A stretch of DNA of 64,000 bases from Rhizodiscina lignyota (taxonomy: Eukaryota > Ascomycota > Dothideomycetes > Aulographales > Rhizodiscinaceae). The notes below the pieces were generated by a model. The model saw only the letters and a program-made list of their open reading frames with translations. It was not told the origin of the DNA and ran no database searches. Of the stretch, positions 33,903 to 45,340 are shown one piece after another. The position numbers were made by a program, and so were the translations under genes. The first letter of the stretch is position 1. Each line of letters starts with the position of its first letter. The DNA lies in NCBI GenBank assembly GCA_010015805.1, contig ML978125.1:1798001-1862000 (forward strand). Reading direction: 5' to 3'.

Positions 33903-34418
33903 CACGCGTGGTTGGTGCGCGAGAGTTGAGAATTCGGAAAATGTCAGAAATCGGGGAGTTGAGAGGGACGGGGAGATGTGAGCACGATTAAAAGGCTTGG
34001 AGCAGACCCCACAGACTAAGCACGACGCAGGGTCGCGGCGTTGACCCCGCAGCCGGTTAAATTGCTTCATGCGCGCCGACGCACGCCAACCACCGTGTCC
34101 ATGCGGATCCGAGCTTCCGCATCACGTGCTGCACTGATTGGGAGCCCGAATCCTAGCAGTATGGGGTAGATGGCTGAAGCCACTGCGCATGTGGTCGAGT
34201 GCACAAGGCATTGATCGCCGCCATGGCGATCTCTGGGGATGACAAACAGGTTAACCGCGAGACATGGAAGAGCCGTATTGGCTCATGACACGCCAGTTTG
34301 GCTCTTCGAGTCGGGCGAGACATCAATCAAAGTATGATGCGATATCCCTCGCATCCTGTTCAGCGACATTGCTCAGCTCCGACTCCACGTTCTAGGTTGA
34401 TCTAAAGGCATGGTCATC
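33903..34418. other. Promoter region of the Zn2Cys6 gene
   Basis: 516 bp between the regulator start and the aldolase stop, both on the minus strand. No specific site or other gene was recognised. Confidence 0.4.
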
Positions 34419-35239
34419 CTAGCAGTTCGATGCATTTTCATACATATTCGACTTCTCGACCTCTTGGGTCCACAGCGGCCATGGCTTGACAGCGCCTCCA
34501 GAAGTCTTTTGAGCAGAGTCCACGCATTCTTTTGCGCTGAACAGCTTTACTGCGCCTCCAATACCAATCGCATTCTGCTGTATCTGGGCGTTCTGAGCCG
34601 TGTAGATGCTTCTGAAGATGACCATCTCGAGGGACTCGGCGACCACCACCATTCCGTGCCCCCTCATCAGCGCAACTGCGTGCTTGCAGTTCTGGCCGGT
34701 TTCGTCCCCTAAAGCTCTTGCTAATGATGCTCCCAGCTTGTTGTTCCGTACAAGCATGTCGTGTGAATCTTCCGCGGTATAGACCGTGTCACAGTCCCAC
34801 ACTGGCACCTTCTGTCCGAGAAACCCCGCCATGTGAAAGCAAGCTGACATCGGTGTGGAGGAGACCGAGAATGGGATTACGGAGAGCGCATGGGAGTGGA
34901 CAACGGCAGTGATTGAGGGATAGGCTTTGTACGCTTCGGAGTGGATATAACGCTCGGAGAATCCTGCCTGGTATAAGCATGAGTACTTAATCCGTCTCGC
35001 TAGAAAATCATACCTCGAGGCGCATTGGCATCCACCGGCTCTCCGTCCTCTACCTTGTATATGACGAGGTCTTCCTTGCCAGCAACGAGGGCCGGCGCCA
35101 TGTACCGCGACATCAGGAATGTAGATGGAGATAAGCGAACCGAGAGGTGACCATAGGCATCAACGAGGCCATGTTGATGGAGCATATGACATCCATCAAT
35201 GTATTTGTGAATGAGCTCCGAGGATATCTGTGAAACCAT
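34419..35239 (-). CDS. Class II aldolase/adducin family protein
   Basis: 256-residue metal-dependent aldolase-fold protein with exons 35239-35014 and 34963-34419. GLVDAYGHLSVRLSP carries the G-H-x-S-x-R segment near the active site. HSHALSVIPFS contains the H-x-H zinc ligands after ERYIHSEAYKAYPSITAVV, and ALMRGHGMVVVAESLEM contains the third His. Relatives act on sugar phosphates or on hydroxy-keto acids from aromatic breakdown; no substrate can be assigned. Single 50-nt intron. It is next to the Zn2Cys6 regulator and divergent from DUR3. Confidence 0.9.
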
Positions 35240-36403
35240 TGTAACTTCCCTTCGAAAAGTAACAGTAATGGTTGCGTTGTGCGATGCCCTATAAGTTCGA
35301 ATTTAAGACCTAGGATCGAGAAGCGTCAGCTTGGTGTTGGATTAGCTTTTCTTTTATATCGTCAATTATGCATCTAGTAGATCTGAGGCTGAGAAATGTG
35401 GTTCTGCGCCACGAATAAGAAATTATAAGAAATTAAGCTTAAACATTATCTCCCCGGTGAGGCTGTCGGACGTCGATTCCGCCTGCTATCAGTTCGTATC
35501 CAATAGAGTCGTGGAATGAGCCGGCACAATTGCCATCAATACTTGCATAAGTATTTGAATACCATCTTCGCTGTGGCAGCAGCCTCTCTGATGGTGCAGT
35601 TCATCTGCGCCCTAACAGGTAAGGGGTTCGGTATGGAGTACTCCCAAACCCTGATTACATTCTTCTGACGAGGTTCCACAGGTGGTTAACCTGTGGAAGA
35701 ATGTGTATAAGAAACACTAATCGCAGCACAGGACTGGTATCCAGACTTTCGAAGTGTTTGAGATTATATCTAAAATGGAGAGAAGAGACGTGAATGATGA
35801 TGTTATCATCATCAAAGTACTGCGGCTCAACTTCGCCAGAGTAAACCCGAATTTCAACCTTCCCGAACGAGAAAGACGTCAATATCACACCTTCGCGAGT
35901 CCAACCAGAAGCAAGGCAATAACTTATTCCCGGCAGCATAAACCCCAATTGGATCGTGCATATCTAGGACATCGACCCACATTCTCGAAACAGCTCTCCT
36001 CGTAACGGCTGCCTACAGCCTGGCACGCCGAGCACATGTTATCTAGCTTATCAGGAGCTACATACCCAGCTCCTCTCTCAACGTCACGACTCCTGCATGC
36101 AGCTTCACCATGTCATGAGTTCACTCCGAGACTCGTCGTTGCAGAGAGGATGTGAACACCAGCCATGGGTCTCTTTGGCGCGCGTCAAATCACTCTCTTT
36201 CTGTGTCTGGGGTGCCGTATCATCTCGTAATTCAAGATCCTATCGTTGGGTAAGAGTTCGCCGATCTTTGCCCAGGCATTTGAAAATGATAAGTACCTTG
36301 ACGCGGCAGGAATTCCGCAATCCATGAATTTATATTTATCTGTCGTCTACTGTCTTCGCCGTCTCCATCTCGTTTATCGAGAGAGAAATTTCATTCTATC
36401 AAA
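35240..36403. other. Divergent promoter region of aldolase and DUR3
   Basis: 1.16 kb between divergent genes. It holds three GATA-factor-type sites (two together at 36039-36053 and one at 36287-36292) on the DUR3 side; no supported gene. Confidence 0.5.
36039..36053. promoter_or_regulatory. Paired GATA (AreA-type) sites upstream of DUR3
   Basis: Reads TTATCTAGCTTATCA, whose reverse strand gives TGATAA and AGATAA, the HGATAR core bound by nitrogen GATA factors, about 350-365 bp before the DUR3 ATG. A third TGATAA at 36287-36292 is about 115 bp before it. Paired GATA sites are usual for nitrogen-repressed genes. Confidence 0.5.
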
Positions 36404-38946
36404 ATGGCTACAGGTGACGCCGGGATACAAGTGCTTCCTCCTGGAGCTGGCTATGGCATTGTGAGTAGCTCCGTGAGCCTTCAGAGATCCCGTTAACGTC
36501 GACCAGGTTATTGGTATCGGTGGCGTTTTCGCCCTGATTATGTTAAGTGTAACATGTAAGTATTCATATGTGAATCATTGTTGGGAAATAGCGACATGAA
36601 GCTTACAGTCAAGAAAGGGATGCAGAATCGATATACAGCATTCTCTACCCATCAATCAGAAGAATTCAACACTGCCTCGAGATCGATCAAACCTGGTCTA
36701 CTGGCGTCCGCGATTTTGTCGTCTTGGACATGGAGTGCAACTGTGGGTCGAGCATTCCTGAACAAGGGAATATCCGCAGATAACCAAGTGTGCAGTTACT
36801 AACATCTTCAACCTTCGGCTACACATATGGCATTTGTGGGCCGGTACGTTGATTCTCTTATTTAACCAAATACTTCGAGGTGACCCGAGGCTAATCGCGC
36901 TGATAGATGTGGTATGGCGCTTCGGGTTCTTTTCAAATATTATTATTTTCCCTCATCGCGATTAAGATCAAATCCTCTGCTCCAGTGGGTGTTTCTTCCC
37001 TCTCTCGTATACAGGTGCTGATTCACAAAGGGAGCACATACTTTTCCAGAGATCGTATTGGTTCGGCATGGCCACGTCGCCCATATCACATATCTTTTCA
37101 TGGGCCTCGCAACAAACATGCTCGTCGGCGCATGCTTGGTTCTCGGTGGCTCCCAAGTTGTCGCAGCATTATCTGGAATGAATGTCTACGCCGCTTGCTT
37201 TTTAATCCCGCTCGTTGTCGCCGCATACGTTATTGCAGGAGGCCTCCGGAGTACCTTTATCGCAGGTTGTCTTCCGCCATGATTACTGACAAGAATTCCG
37301 TTGACTCAATGCCACTAGACTATATTCACACGGTGATTCTGTTCATAGCTATATTCACGTTCGGTTTTCTCGTATACGCTACAAGCGACACTATCGGTAG
37401 CCCCTCAAAGTTTTACGACTTGCTTCTCGAAGCCTCTGAAAAGATGCCGATCGCTCATAACTATCAAGGCTCATACCTTACTTTCAAGTCTGTGGATGGC
37501 CTTGTTTTCGCTGTTGACTTACTCGTCGCGGGATTCTCAACTGTGTGGCTTGATCAAGCGTACTGGCAGCGTGCCATTGCTTCCCGCCCGGAAACCAGTA
37601 TCAAAGGGTATCTTTTGGGCGGCATCGCTTGGGTAAGCTCTACTCGCAGCTTCTGAGCATCAATTAACTAACTACCACGAAAAGTATGGTATTCCTTTCG
37701 GATTTGCGACCGCCATGGGGCTTGGATGCGCAGCTCTGACGAACACACCATCATTCCCAACCTATCCGAATCCGCTATCCTTAGCACAGAATAACGCGGG
37801 GCTATCCTCTCCAGCTACCGCGATTGCACTCCTTGGAAAGGGTGGGGCGGTATTAATGCTTATCCTTTTATTCATGGCCGTTACTTCATCCACATCGGCG
37901 GAGCTGATTGCTGTCTCATCGCTATTGACGTTTGACGTCTACAAGACCTACATCAAACCGGACAGTTCATCACACCAGCTTGTGCAGATCTCGCATTACG
38001 GAATTGTTCTCTATGCTGTAGTTCTCGCAGCGTTCTGCAGCATCCTGAACGCGGTCGGCCTTAACTTGACGTGGCTGCTCACAGTTCTCGGGATAATTGT
38101 GGGTGGGGCTTCAGTTCCCGTCGGCCTAGTGCTCCTGTGGAAACGCATGTCAACTATAGCGGCATGCGTTGCTCCTTGGATTGGATTGAGCTGCGGTCTG
38201 ATTGCATGGTTCGTCACGACCTCGAGGCGATCTGGGGAGATCAACGTAACGACTACCGGGGACACCATCAACGCTGTTGCTGGAAATGTGACATCATGGG
38301 GATCTGGATATCTCGCAGCCATTGTCTTGAGTCTGATCTTTCCCAAGAAGTTTGTCAGCTCGGATCCGGCGCATATCGAGAGGGCAAACAAAGTCAATGG
38401 AGTCACGTCCGCGCCAGAGTCTAATGTTGTCACTCCTCCGACAGAGCCGAAAGACTTGGATAACAAGGACTTGGAGAAGGATGCTGTCCAGGCTTCACCT
38501 GTACAGAATAGAGGAGAAGGAGAAGATATGCCTTCTTCAGGGAAACCCGAGACCTATGTCCCAACTGGCAATGCTCTCGTTGACTATCTGGAAACATCAC
38601 ATATGCAACCCATGGATCCGGTATTGGTGAAGAAGGGAGAGAGGTTTGCAAAGATAGCCAATCTTGTATTCTTCCTTGTTGCTATGATATTGGTGCCGTT
38701 CACGCTCTTTGGAACGCAATACATCTGTAAGGAACAGCTCATTCGTCTTTCTTCTCACTTTCTTGCTGACAGATTACAGACAGTCGCGCGTTTTTTAGTG
38801 GGTGGGTCTGCGTGAGCTTCATTTGGGTTTGGATTTCAATGATTATTACTGTTATTTATCCAGTTGTTGAGTCGTACGACGGCTTAAGAACGGTTGGTAA
38901 AGGCCTGATGAAAGACTTCAGTGCCTTGATTGGGCGTAGCAAATAG
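36404..38946 (+). CDS. dur3: DUR3-type urea/polyamine transporter (sodium:solute symporter family)
   Basis: 707-residue plasma-membrane transporter with about 15 TM helices and nine exons: 36404-36460, 36507-36555, 36609-36742, 36796-36843, 36907-36984, 37031-37265, 37319-37632, 37685-38726 and 38780-38946. Phases agree at every joint. Landmarks: PPGAGYGIVIGIGGVFALIM, SEEFNTASRSIKPGLLASAI, SSWTWSATLLTSSTFGYTYG, GLATNMLVGACLVLGGSQVV, DYIHTVILFIAIFTFGFLVY, WLDQAYWQRAIASRPETSIK and MAVTSSTSAELIAVSSLLTF (SSS core). The loop before the last TM is long and charged. Dur3 imports urea and polyamines at low concentration. GATA sites upstream fit nitrogen control. No urease or urea amidolyase gene is in the window. 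Confidence 0.92.
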
Positions 38947-40003
38947 ATTGCTGGAGCATTCGTTGCGTTAATGTATGCGGAGCCGCTCGTTTCAGAAGAT
39001 AGAGACTACAGTGGCACATTACGGAGATGACTGCAAGAACAAGCCCTGCCGAGTAAGAGGTTGTATTAGTCGGAATAGATTTAGACTTGCACCCCATTTA
39101 TTGACTTCATCATAGAGATCCGGCGAATGGGCAAATGCTCTGCGAGCACCTAACGCTCGGAAGAAGCACTCTTGGAGCCTTTGTAATCAAGACTTCGAAT
39201 ACCACAGGGGTCGTGGCTATATTTAAGGGATCCCCGGCATAAAGAAATGCTCCGCGAACGGATAGCCGCGCGAACTTCTTTCATTAATACTTTCACGTCT
39301 GCAATCGCTTCTTATAGACATCGTATTTTATAGGGTTCATGGAATGAAGTGGAAGCATAACTTTGATCAATACAGTGGAGGCAGAGATGCAAATATAACC
39401 ATACCTTGCCATTCCGAGGCTTGACGGCTCTAATACCCTCTCACGGAAAACTACTTATGGTGTAGGCTGCATGTTCTTTACACATTAACCTAGTTCAGAG
39501 ATCTGTAAGTTGCAGGCTCTTTACAAGTCCAACGCCTTCTCACCTACATCCACAGCTACTTATTAACTTTACGCGCCTTAGCCAAATCAATGAATACCAC
39601 GGTTCCGACCAAATCCAGGTTCCACCGTGACTGAAAAGTTGGGCGTAGTTTTCAAAATAAAGAACCGCAATAACGGATAGCCTCTACAACTGATAAAGCG
39701 AACGAAGTTTTTAAGAGTATGCTATTCTTATATACACCCTAAAGAACGTAGAACTAAGCTTGCAGAGACAGTCTCACTTCCCTTGAAGTGCAAGAGTTGC
39801 TCCCCTTAGGCGTTACAGCTTGCCCGACAGCCAACAATTTCGTCACGCTCGAGACTGGCAAGGGGACGTTTCTCAAACGTGTTTGGAGAAGAAAGACACC
39901 AGCAAGCTATATCCGCGATAGTACTCGACCGTTATTCTGGGGTCATTGAAGTCGGCCCTTTCGTACTCGTCAGTCCGGCTCCACAACATTGTGGAAAGAA
40001 GAC
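38947..40003. other. Intergenic region holding one copy of a dispersed repeat
   Basis: 1.06 kb between convergent genes. 39,677-39,853 matches the repeat at 20,975-21,127. The rest is A/T-leaning with no reading frame of note. Confidence 0.5.
39677..39853. repeat. Dispersed non-coding repeat R, copy 2
   Basis: Same ordered blocks as copy 1, including the 14-mer GAACGTAGAACTAA (39744-39757) and the closing CACGCTCGAG. It is longer than copy 1 because of extra sequence between the last blocks. Confidence 0.75.
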
Positions 40004-40887
40004 TCACTTCGAAGCCATCCACCCGTGAACCTGGTCATGAAACGTCTCCAGGAAACTCCCAGCTTTTAGGTCCGCGGCAAACTTCTTCATCAACTGAATC
40101 GCATTTGCCGTCAGAAAAGGGATGATTTCATTTCTGCACGAGAGGCTTACCTCCGGATCCTCCTCACCACTAGCCAGCACGGCCATTGGAATGTTGACAT
40201 TTTTCGCATCCTCCGCAACCATCAAAGAGGGATGGCACTGTGCCGCAGCTTTGAACAGCGACGTCTCAATCGCGAGAATCGTTACGACCTGTCACGCCGT
40301 ATCGTACTCCACGGTCAGCAAATCACGAACCAGCTTCTCAAATTCCAAAAAATCAACCCACCTTCCCACCCCAACAATGCCCCATAATCCCCCAGTCCGT
40401 CAGCCCAGGATTTTTTTCCTTGAGCTCTCTCACCAGGTTCGGAATCTGGTTTATCGTCTTCTCCGGCTTTGCCGGCCCATCAAAGTATGCCATGATGTAC
40501 GCGTGCTTCTCGGGCGTATCGGGCGGATACATTGCCAGGTCGGCTGCGCCGTCGCCGAACCAGTCGGGCATGAAGACGCGGAATTCATGCTTTGGATCGG
40601 CGTACGCGAGGATGTCGGCCCCCTGGATCGTCTGCGGGTACAGCCCGAAGATGTCGTAGATGAGGAGGATGGCCTTTGTGGCGGTTGCAGGGCCTGTTTG
40701 GTCTGTATGTTCTTAGTTAGAAAAGAGGGTATTGGAAGAAATTTATGAGATCTGGTCCAAGAAGCGAGCACAAAGAACGGTACGAACAAGTTTTGAGACC
40801 GGCATATTCGACGTATGTCCCTTTTGGCTCGTAGGATTTTACCTCAACGGGACCACGAGCGCAGCAGGCTGGGCTTGGTTCTGCCAT
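40004..40887 (-). CDS. Dienelactone hydrolase family protein
   Basis: 241-residue alpha/beta hydrolase with exons 40887-40788, 40702-40362 and 40288-40004. The catalytic Cys is in GHCWGGK, the acid in GEEDPEVSL and the His in HDQVHGWM, giving the Cys-Asp/Glu-His triad of the family. The N-terminus (PSPACCARGPVEVKSYEPKG) carries the CC pair usual in fungal members; AILLIYDIFGLYPQTIQGAD is the oxyanion region. Family enzymes open dienelactones from (chloro)catechol breakdown, but fungal relatives have varied or unknown substrates. With a salicylate-hydroxylase-like enzyme 10 kb away, an aromatic-catabolism role is possible. A TATATA element about 125 bp upstream (near 41,013) fits as promoter. 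Confidence 0.92.
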
Positions 40888-41283
40888 GCTGATTGATACT
40901 ATGGATAGTATTTAGTCAGTTCGATGTTGTTAGAAGAAATCAAGTTTGATTAGTTCGTGCCGTGAAGGAAGGGAAGAGGAAGCCGAAGGACCCTGAAAAT
41001 GAAATTCAATGGAGCTATATACTTGACCACTATTTCGCCATATGATGTATTCCGATGTTGTCGTCCCTGTTCAAGACTTCAGTAATCAATATTGCGGGTG
41101 AAGCATGGGAGCGGCCTTTGCGGGATTGCGGCCGATTTGCCGCAATGTCGATCACTTTTATTAGAGGATCCAGCCCAACCCTATGTGAATCAACCTCACC
41201 CCCTCAACTCCAAAGACAAATTTCACGTCTGCGATGTCTATTTGCCCGTTGACTACAGGATTGTGACACCCTACATACTCTCA
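40888..41283. promoter_or_regulatory. Divergent promoter of dienelactone hydrolase and a Zn2Cys6 regulator
   Basis: 396 bp between divergent start codons. A TATATA-like element at about 41,013-41,018 is placed for the minus-strand gene. Sharing a promoter suggests linked regulation. Confidence 0.45.
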
Positions 41284-43209
41284 ATGCCGGCAAATGAAAA
41301 ACGTTCATCGCTTGCCTGCGCCTCTTGCAACTCCAAAAAGCGGAAGTGCGACAAGAAGCTACCCCGATGCTCTCTGTGCGACAGGTCAGTTACGAGTGCC
41401 AAGTTCTGCACATTCAGAGAGATACAGAAGGCCTAATACTATAACAGAAAGAAGTGGAAATGCAACTATGTTCGGTGAATCAGCTGCCCTTTCCGTATCT
41501 ATTCAATATGTCGCGTAGAAGGCTTATCCAAGTTGGACAGCTCTATCCCCGCGAGATACAGAGAAAACCAACCGTCCGACGACATCAAGACTCCGGATCG
41601 GCATCATGTTCAATCTTCGCACTTTGAAGCCGTCTACTTTCTCGATTCAAGCGTCTATTCTCAATCAAACGTTCAGCTTCCTCCAGCCGCAGCCTCCGTC
41701 CCCGTGCCTTCAATCATCGCCAGCACTGTAGGCGATTTCGTGGACGTTCGAGCAGTTGCAGATCCATACTTCGTATCTATCCACTGCTGGCTGCCGTTTA
41801 TATCCAAGAAGCGGTTCTATGAGCATCTGAACCCTTTATCACGGCCAACGCCTGACCGTCTGTTACTCTTCTTCTCTATGAGGCTGGTGCTTGATCCTCC
41901 TCCAATGGGTGAAGATCCCAAAACGTCCTCGTATCTGGCCGCCAAGTATTTACTTGTCGATCTTGAGGCTGCTGGGATTCCAACTGTAGAGACCCTTCAG
42001 GCTCTGATGCTGATAACGCTCTACGAAATCGGCCATGCTATCTATCCGGCGGCTTACATGTCTGTGAGCTTATGCGCAAGGATGGCAATCGCGCTGGGTA
42101 TGGACAAAGTGACGTTAGCTTCGTGTACTGAAATGCATGTACTTGAGTTTGAGAAGAGGAAGCGAATGTGGTGGACTGCTCTGTTGCTCGATCGGTATGG
42201 TGACCTATTCCTTCAACTCTCGTTTCACTTATTCACCCTCCCTCACATTTGTCCAATTTACCCTTTCCACTTATTTACTCTAGTGAAAGATCGATAAAAA
42301 ATGCATCTGCTAACTACCTATGATCACTGTCTTCAGCTATGTCAGTATCGGCTGTCCCGGTCGTCAACTTGCAACCAAAGGCCCAAAGCTGGACGATCCG
42401 CTTCCGGATGATGATAACTGGGATGCTTCTGTTCGGGTGCGTTTGAACTCCTTAATATATACAGGGAATTCTGACTATATTCCAGACACCTGCCGTTCAT
42501 AACCCGATGACTTTGGCTTCCGACTTGGAAATAAAAGTGTGCCCATTTGCTCGACTAGCGCAAGCAACCAATCTACTCGAACTCGTACTGAGCCACGTGG
42601 CCAGCGGAGGTGCGGATCCAAAGTATAGCGAAGAGGAGGTCTTACAGTTATCAAAGACGCTTATCGCCTTAGCAAAGCTCGCAGAGAGCGAGATGAATAA
42701 CTCAACCTCACCAGCCAATTGTTCGACTCAATCACTTTGCCGAAGGTAATACACCTCATCAACCGCATAGTAGTGGAGAAAACTAACCTTCACAGTGCAT
42801 TGTATGTCCTTCACCAGCACTACTTATCTGAATCCGAAAAAGATGCCGCAATGTCGCCAACCTATTGCGAACACGCGGAGAGATGCCTAGTAGAGTGTTC
42901 CGAGGATACTCTATCACACCTGCGCTCCCTCTTGAAGAATGACACGAACGGCCCAAATATGGTTCCACTATTGTCATTACCTTCTTTGTATCAAGCGGCT
43001 GTCGTTCAGACTCGACTATTCAGGAAGAGTGAAGATGAAGATATTCAGAAATCAGTAGGCTTTTTGAAGGCTACCTTGAAGGCTAAGCGTCAACAATGGA
43101 GGGTTGCAGGTAATGCTGTGCGTTGCTTCGAGTGATGCATTGACTGACAAACTGTGTAGAGACGTATTTACGAATGCTCGAGGCCCGAGAAGTTATGGAA
43201 TTCTTATAA
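41284..43209 (+). CDS. Zn2Cys6 transcription factor
   Basis: 501-residue regulator with exons 41284-41384, 41448-41474 (27 nt), 41541-42194, 42337-42436, 42486-42745, 42796-43109 and 43160-43209. The cluster CASCNSKKRKCDKKLPRC then SLCDRKKWKC is canonical and split by intron 1, with the last Cys in the 27-nt exon. The regulatory domain shows FLDSSVYSQ, DPYFVSIHCWLPFISKKRFY, ALGMDKVTLASC, EFEKRKRMWWTALLLDRYVS and GRQLATKGPKLDDPLPDDDN. The end of intron 2 was chosen by phase (donor gtgaat, acceptor ggacag); the neighbouring acceptors do not keep frame. The intron at 42195-42336 is longer than its neighbours. It is divergent from dienelactone hydrolase and may control it (inference). Confidence 0.88.
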
Positions 43210-44160
43210 CATTTTCGAGACATGTACAGACGTCGACGTGGTATACCACCACTTGAGTAGGATAATGCCGATATTGCGATGTAAAGACGAAGGAGGCGGA
43301 GAAGCGGAGAAGCAAAGCCGAGGGAGCTGAAGTCGTTCGAGTTGAGAGGACTTCATCGAAAGGTTGCCAGAGGTCGTCGACGGTCTTTAGGCATCCCAAT
43401 CGATACCAATTTGTAACCTCTATTCGCCTGCCCCACCTTGTTCAGATTCTCCTGGCATGATTTGCTGCCCCGGTGCTCTGGAATTCGATACGGCTTTATT
43501 CTCGCCCTACACGCGGAACAAGGCGCGAACTTCGCTAGCCTCTCAGCACGAGTCTTGTGCATCTTTCAATTGATGTGGCGGCTCCACTTGTGGTTCACAC
43601 TGGGCATCCAAGTTCCACAAGGGGCGCAAAACCTCAAGATGTCTCGTGGCGTGTTTGTTGCAACGCGTTCGGCGGCGGCGTTAAAATTTCTGGCACGCCT
43701 CTCCGCGATATAGTCTTGATCATTTTTGAGCTCGTTGTGGTAGCGGTCCCGTCCTTTTTCGAGCTCCTTTTCCCTGAAGCCGTTGTCGAGGTCCCACCAC
43801 TTCTCCTTCAAGGCAACCCTCTTCTTATCTCGGTACCCATTGACGTTGTTGTCCAATCGGTGCTGTACAGCAGCTCTTGCTCGATCAGTGTGGCCATTCG
43901 TATTCTGGTACTGTTGATTTTATGCAGCTCCTACCCGATCGCGCCATCCGTTGATGTTGTTCCGGTATGCTCGGTTTGCCAATTCAGGCCGTACTTCTTC
44001 CTGGCCGCGCTCTTCTTGTGCTGACGCTTCTCTTCGCCAACTTGTGTGAATATGTGTAGGAGCAACCGCTTAATGGTATAGGCTGGATCCCTGAGGGTTG
44101 ACGGTTGCTACGCGTGATTCCACTCCTCTAGATTCAGAAATTTTCTGGAAATGTATTTAA
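43210..44160 (-). pseudogene. Broken copy C of the 19-residue repeat family, with internal deletion
   Basis: Reading leftward, a remnant of the conserved core lies at about 44,160-44,030 (it matches copy D at about 45,820-45,920). The middle of the core is missing, then repeat units containing NNVNGYRD and NNINGWRD follow, then ALKEKWWDLDNGFREKELEK, TPRDILRFCAPCGTWM, and a Cys/His end (FAPCSACRARIKPYRI, HRGSKSCQENLNK). Frames are interrupted. The non-coding tail at about 43,262-43,295 (TGCCGATATTGCGATGT and an A/G-rich stretch) matches the tail of copy D at about 44,590-44,630, so the repeated unit extends past the coding part. Confidence 0.75.
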
Positions 44161-44302
44161 TCAGCTCGAATGCCCTCTACTCTCCGGGCCTCTGCATCCT
44201 TCAATTCACATGCTTTACAGCTTATATCACGAACAGTTCACTGTTTTGCTTATATATACATGATACTTGTTCGATAGCAAATGCTATGGAGAGAGCAAGT
44301 AA

Positions 44303-44473
44303 AACGCTTCTAATGGCCTACCATCCATAGATAGGAAGAATAAAGATCCCATTAGCAAAATCAGGCAAGGCTCGTGCTAGAGGATAGTATCAACATAAAT
44401 AAAGCGCTTCTGATGACCCATCACCCATAGATGGTAAGAAGCATCCTATCAGCAAAATCTGGCAAGGCCCGCC
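44303..44473. repeat. Tandem direct repeat, two units of about 72 bp spaced 100 bp apart
   Basis: 44,303-44,375 and 44,401-44,473 share CGCTTCT-ATG-CC, CATCC/CATAGAT, TAAGAA and AGCAAAATC-GGCAAGG. They lie between copies C and D. About 80% alike by eye. Confidence 0.7.
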
Positions 44474-44497
44474 ACAGAGACAAAATATACCACCGCA

Positions 44498-44670
44498 GAA
44501 ACCGAAGAAGTAAAATCCGAGAGAGTAGAAGAGCCGAAGTGCTCCGAAGTAAAAAGACTGCCGAAGGGTTACGAACTGTTATCTCTAAGTATGCTGACGT
44601 TGCGACGTGAGAGGATGACGGAGGCGGAAACCGAAGAAGTAAAATCCGAGAGAGCAGAAGAGTCGAAGTG
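44498..44670. repeat. Pair of near-identical 44-bp direct repeats
   Basis: 44,498-44,541 and 44,627-44,670 both read GAAACCGAAGAAGTAAAATC and continue to CCGAAGTG or TCGAAGTG, with two mismatches by eye. They lie in the non-coding tail of copy D and suggest local duplication. Confidence 0.75.
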
Positions 44671-45055
44671 TAAGATCGAGAATACGCTATTGTGTTCAAG
44701 CATCACAAGCATCATCGATCTTGTGGCCATTGCTTGCTTGGACCGCTTTATTCTGGATCAGCTTGCACGTCTTGGTGCCTTCATGTGCCTTCATGCCGGC
44801 CCGCGGCATCCTCGCTCCGCACGACTTGCAAGGGATGTAGTCTTGCGGCTTTTTGACACGCTCGGTATGCATCTTTGAATCCGTGTGTCTGGTCCACTTA
44901 TTCGCCGTCCTGATCGTCCAAATCCCATAGGGAGCACAGAATCTTAAGGCGTCTCGTGGTGTATTAGTTCGAAGGCGTTTGGCGACTTCTTCATCGCGTT
45001 TCTCCTTCCGCTTTGCGAGCCATTCTTCGTCGTTCTTCAAGACCTCCTCGTAGCG

Positions 45056-45340
45056 TTCGTGTTCGCGAGCCTTGTGCTTGTCGGGGGCACCATTCACATT
45101 GTTGTGGTAGCGGTTGCTAGCATAAGCGAATTGCTGATCCCGGAAGCCATTGACGTTGTTGTGGTAGCGGTTGAATTGATAAGACCTCGTCGTATCGCAG
45201 GCCCCATCCACATTGTCCTGGTAGCGGTCGCGTGCATAAACCAATAGCCGATCCCGAAAGCCATTGACGTTGTTCTGGTAGCGGTTCAGTTGAAAAGCTC
45301 TCTCCCTATCACGCCAGCCATTGACATTATTCTGGTACGC
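45056..45340 (-). repeat. 57-bp tandem coding repeats (five 19-residue units)
   Basis: Units start at residues 32, 51, 70, 89 and 108 of the second frame of copy D, with a weaker sixth start at 127. The exact 19-residue period with consensus R-Y-x-N-N-V-N-G-F-R-D-x7 is also seen, with different sequence, in copy A at 14,286-14,570. Confidence 0.85.
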
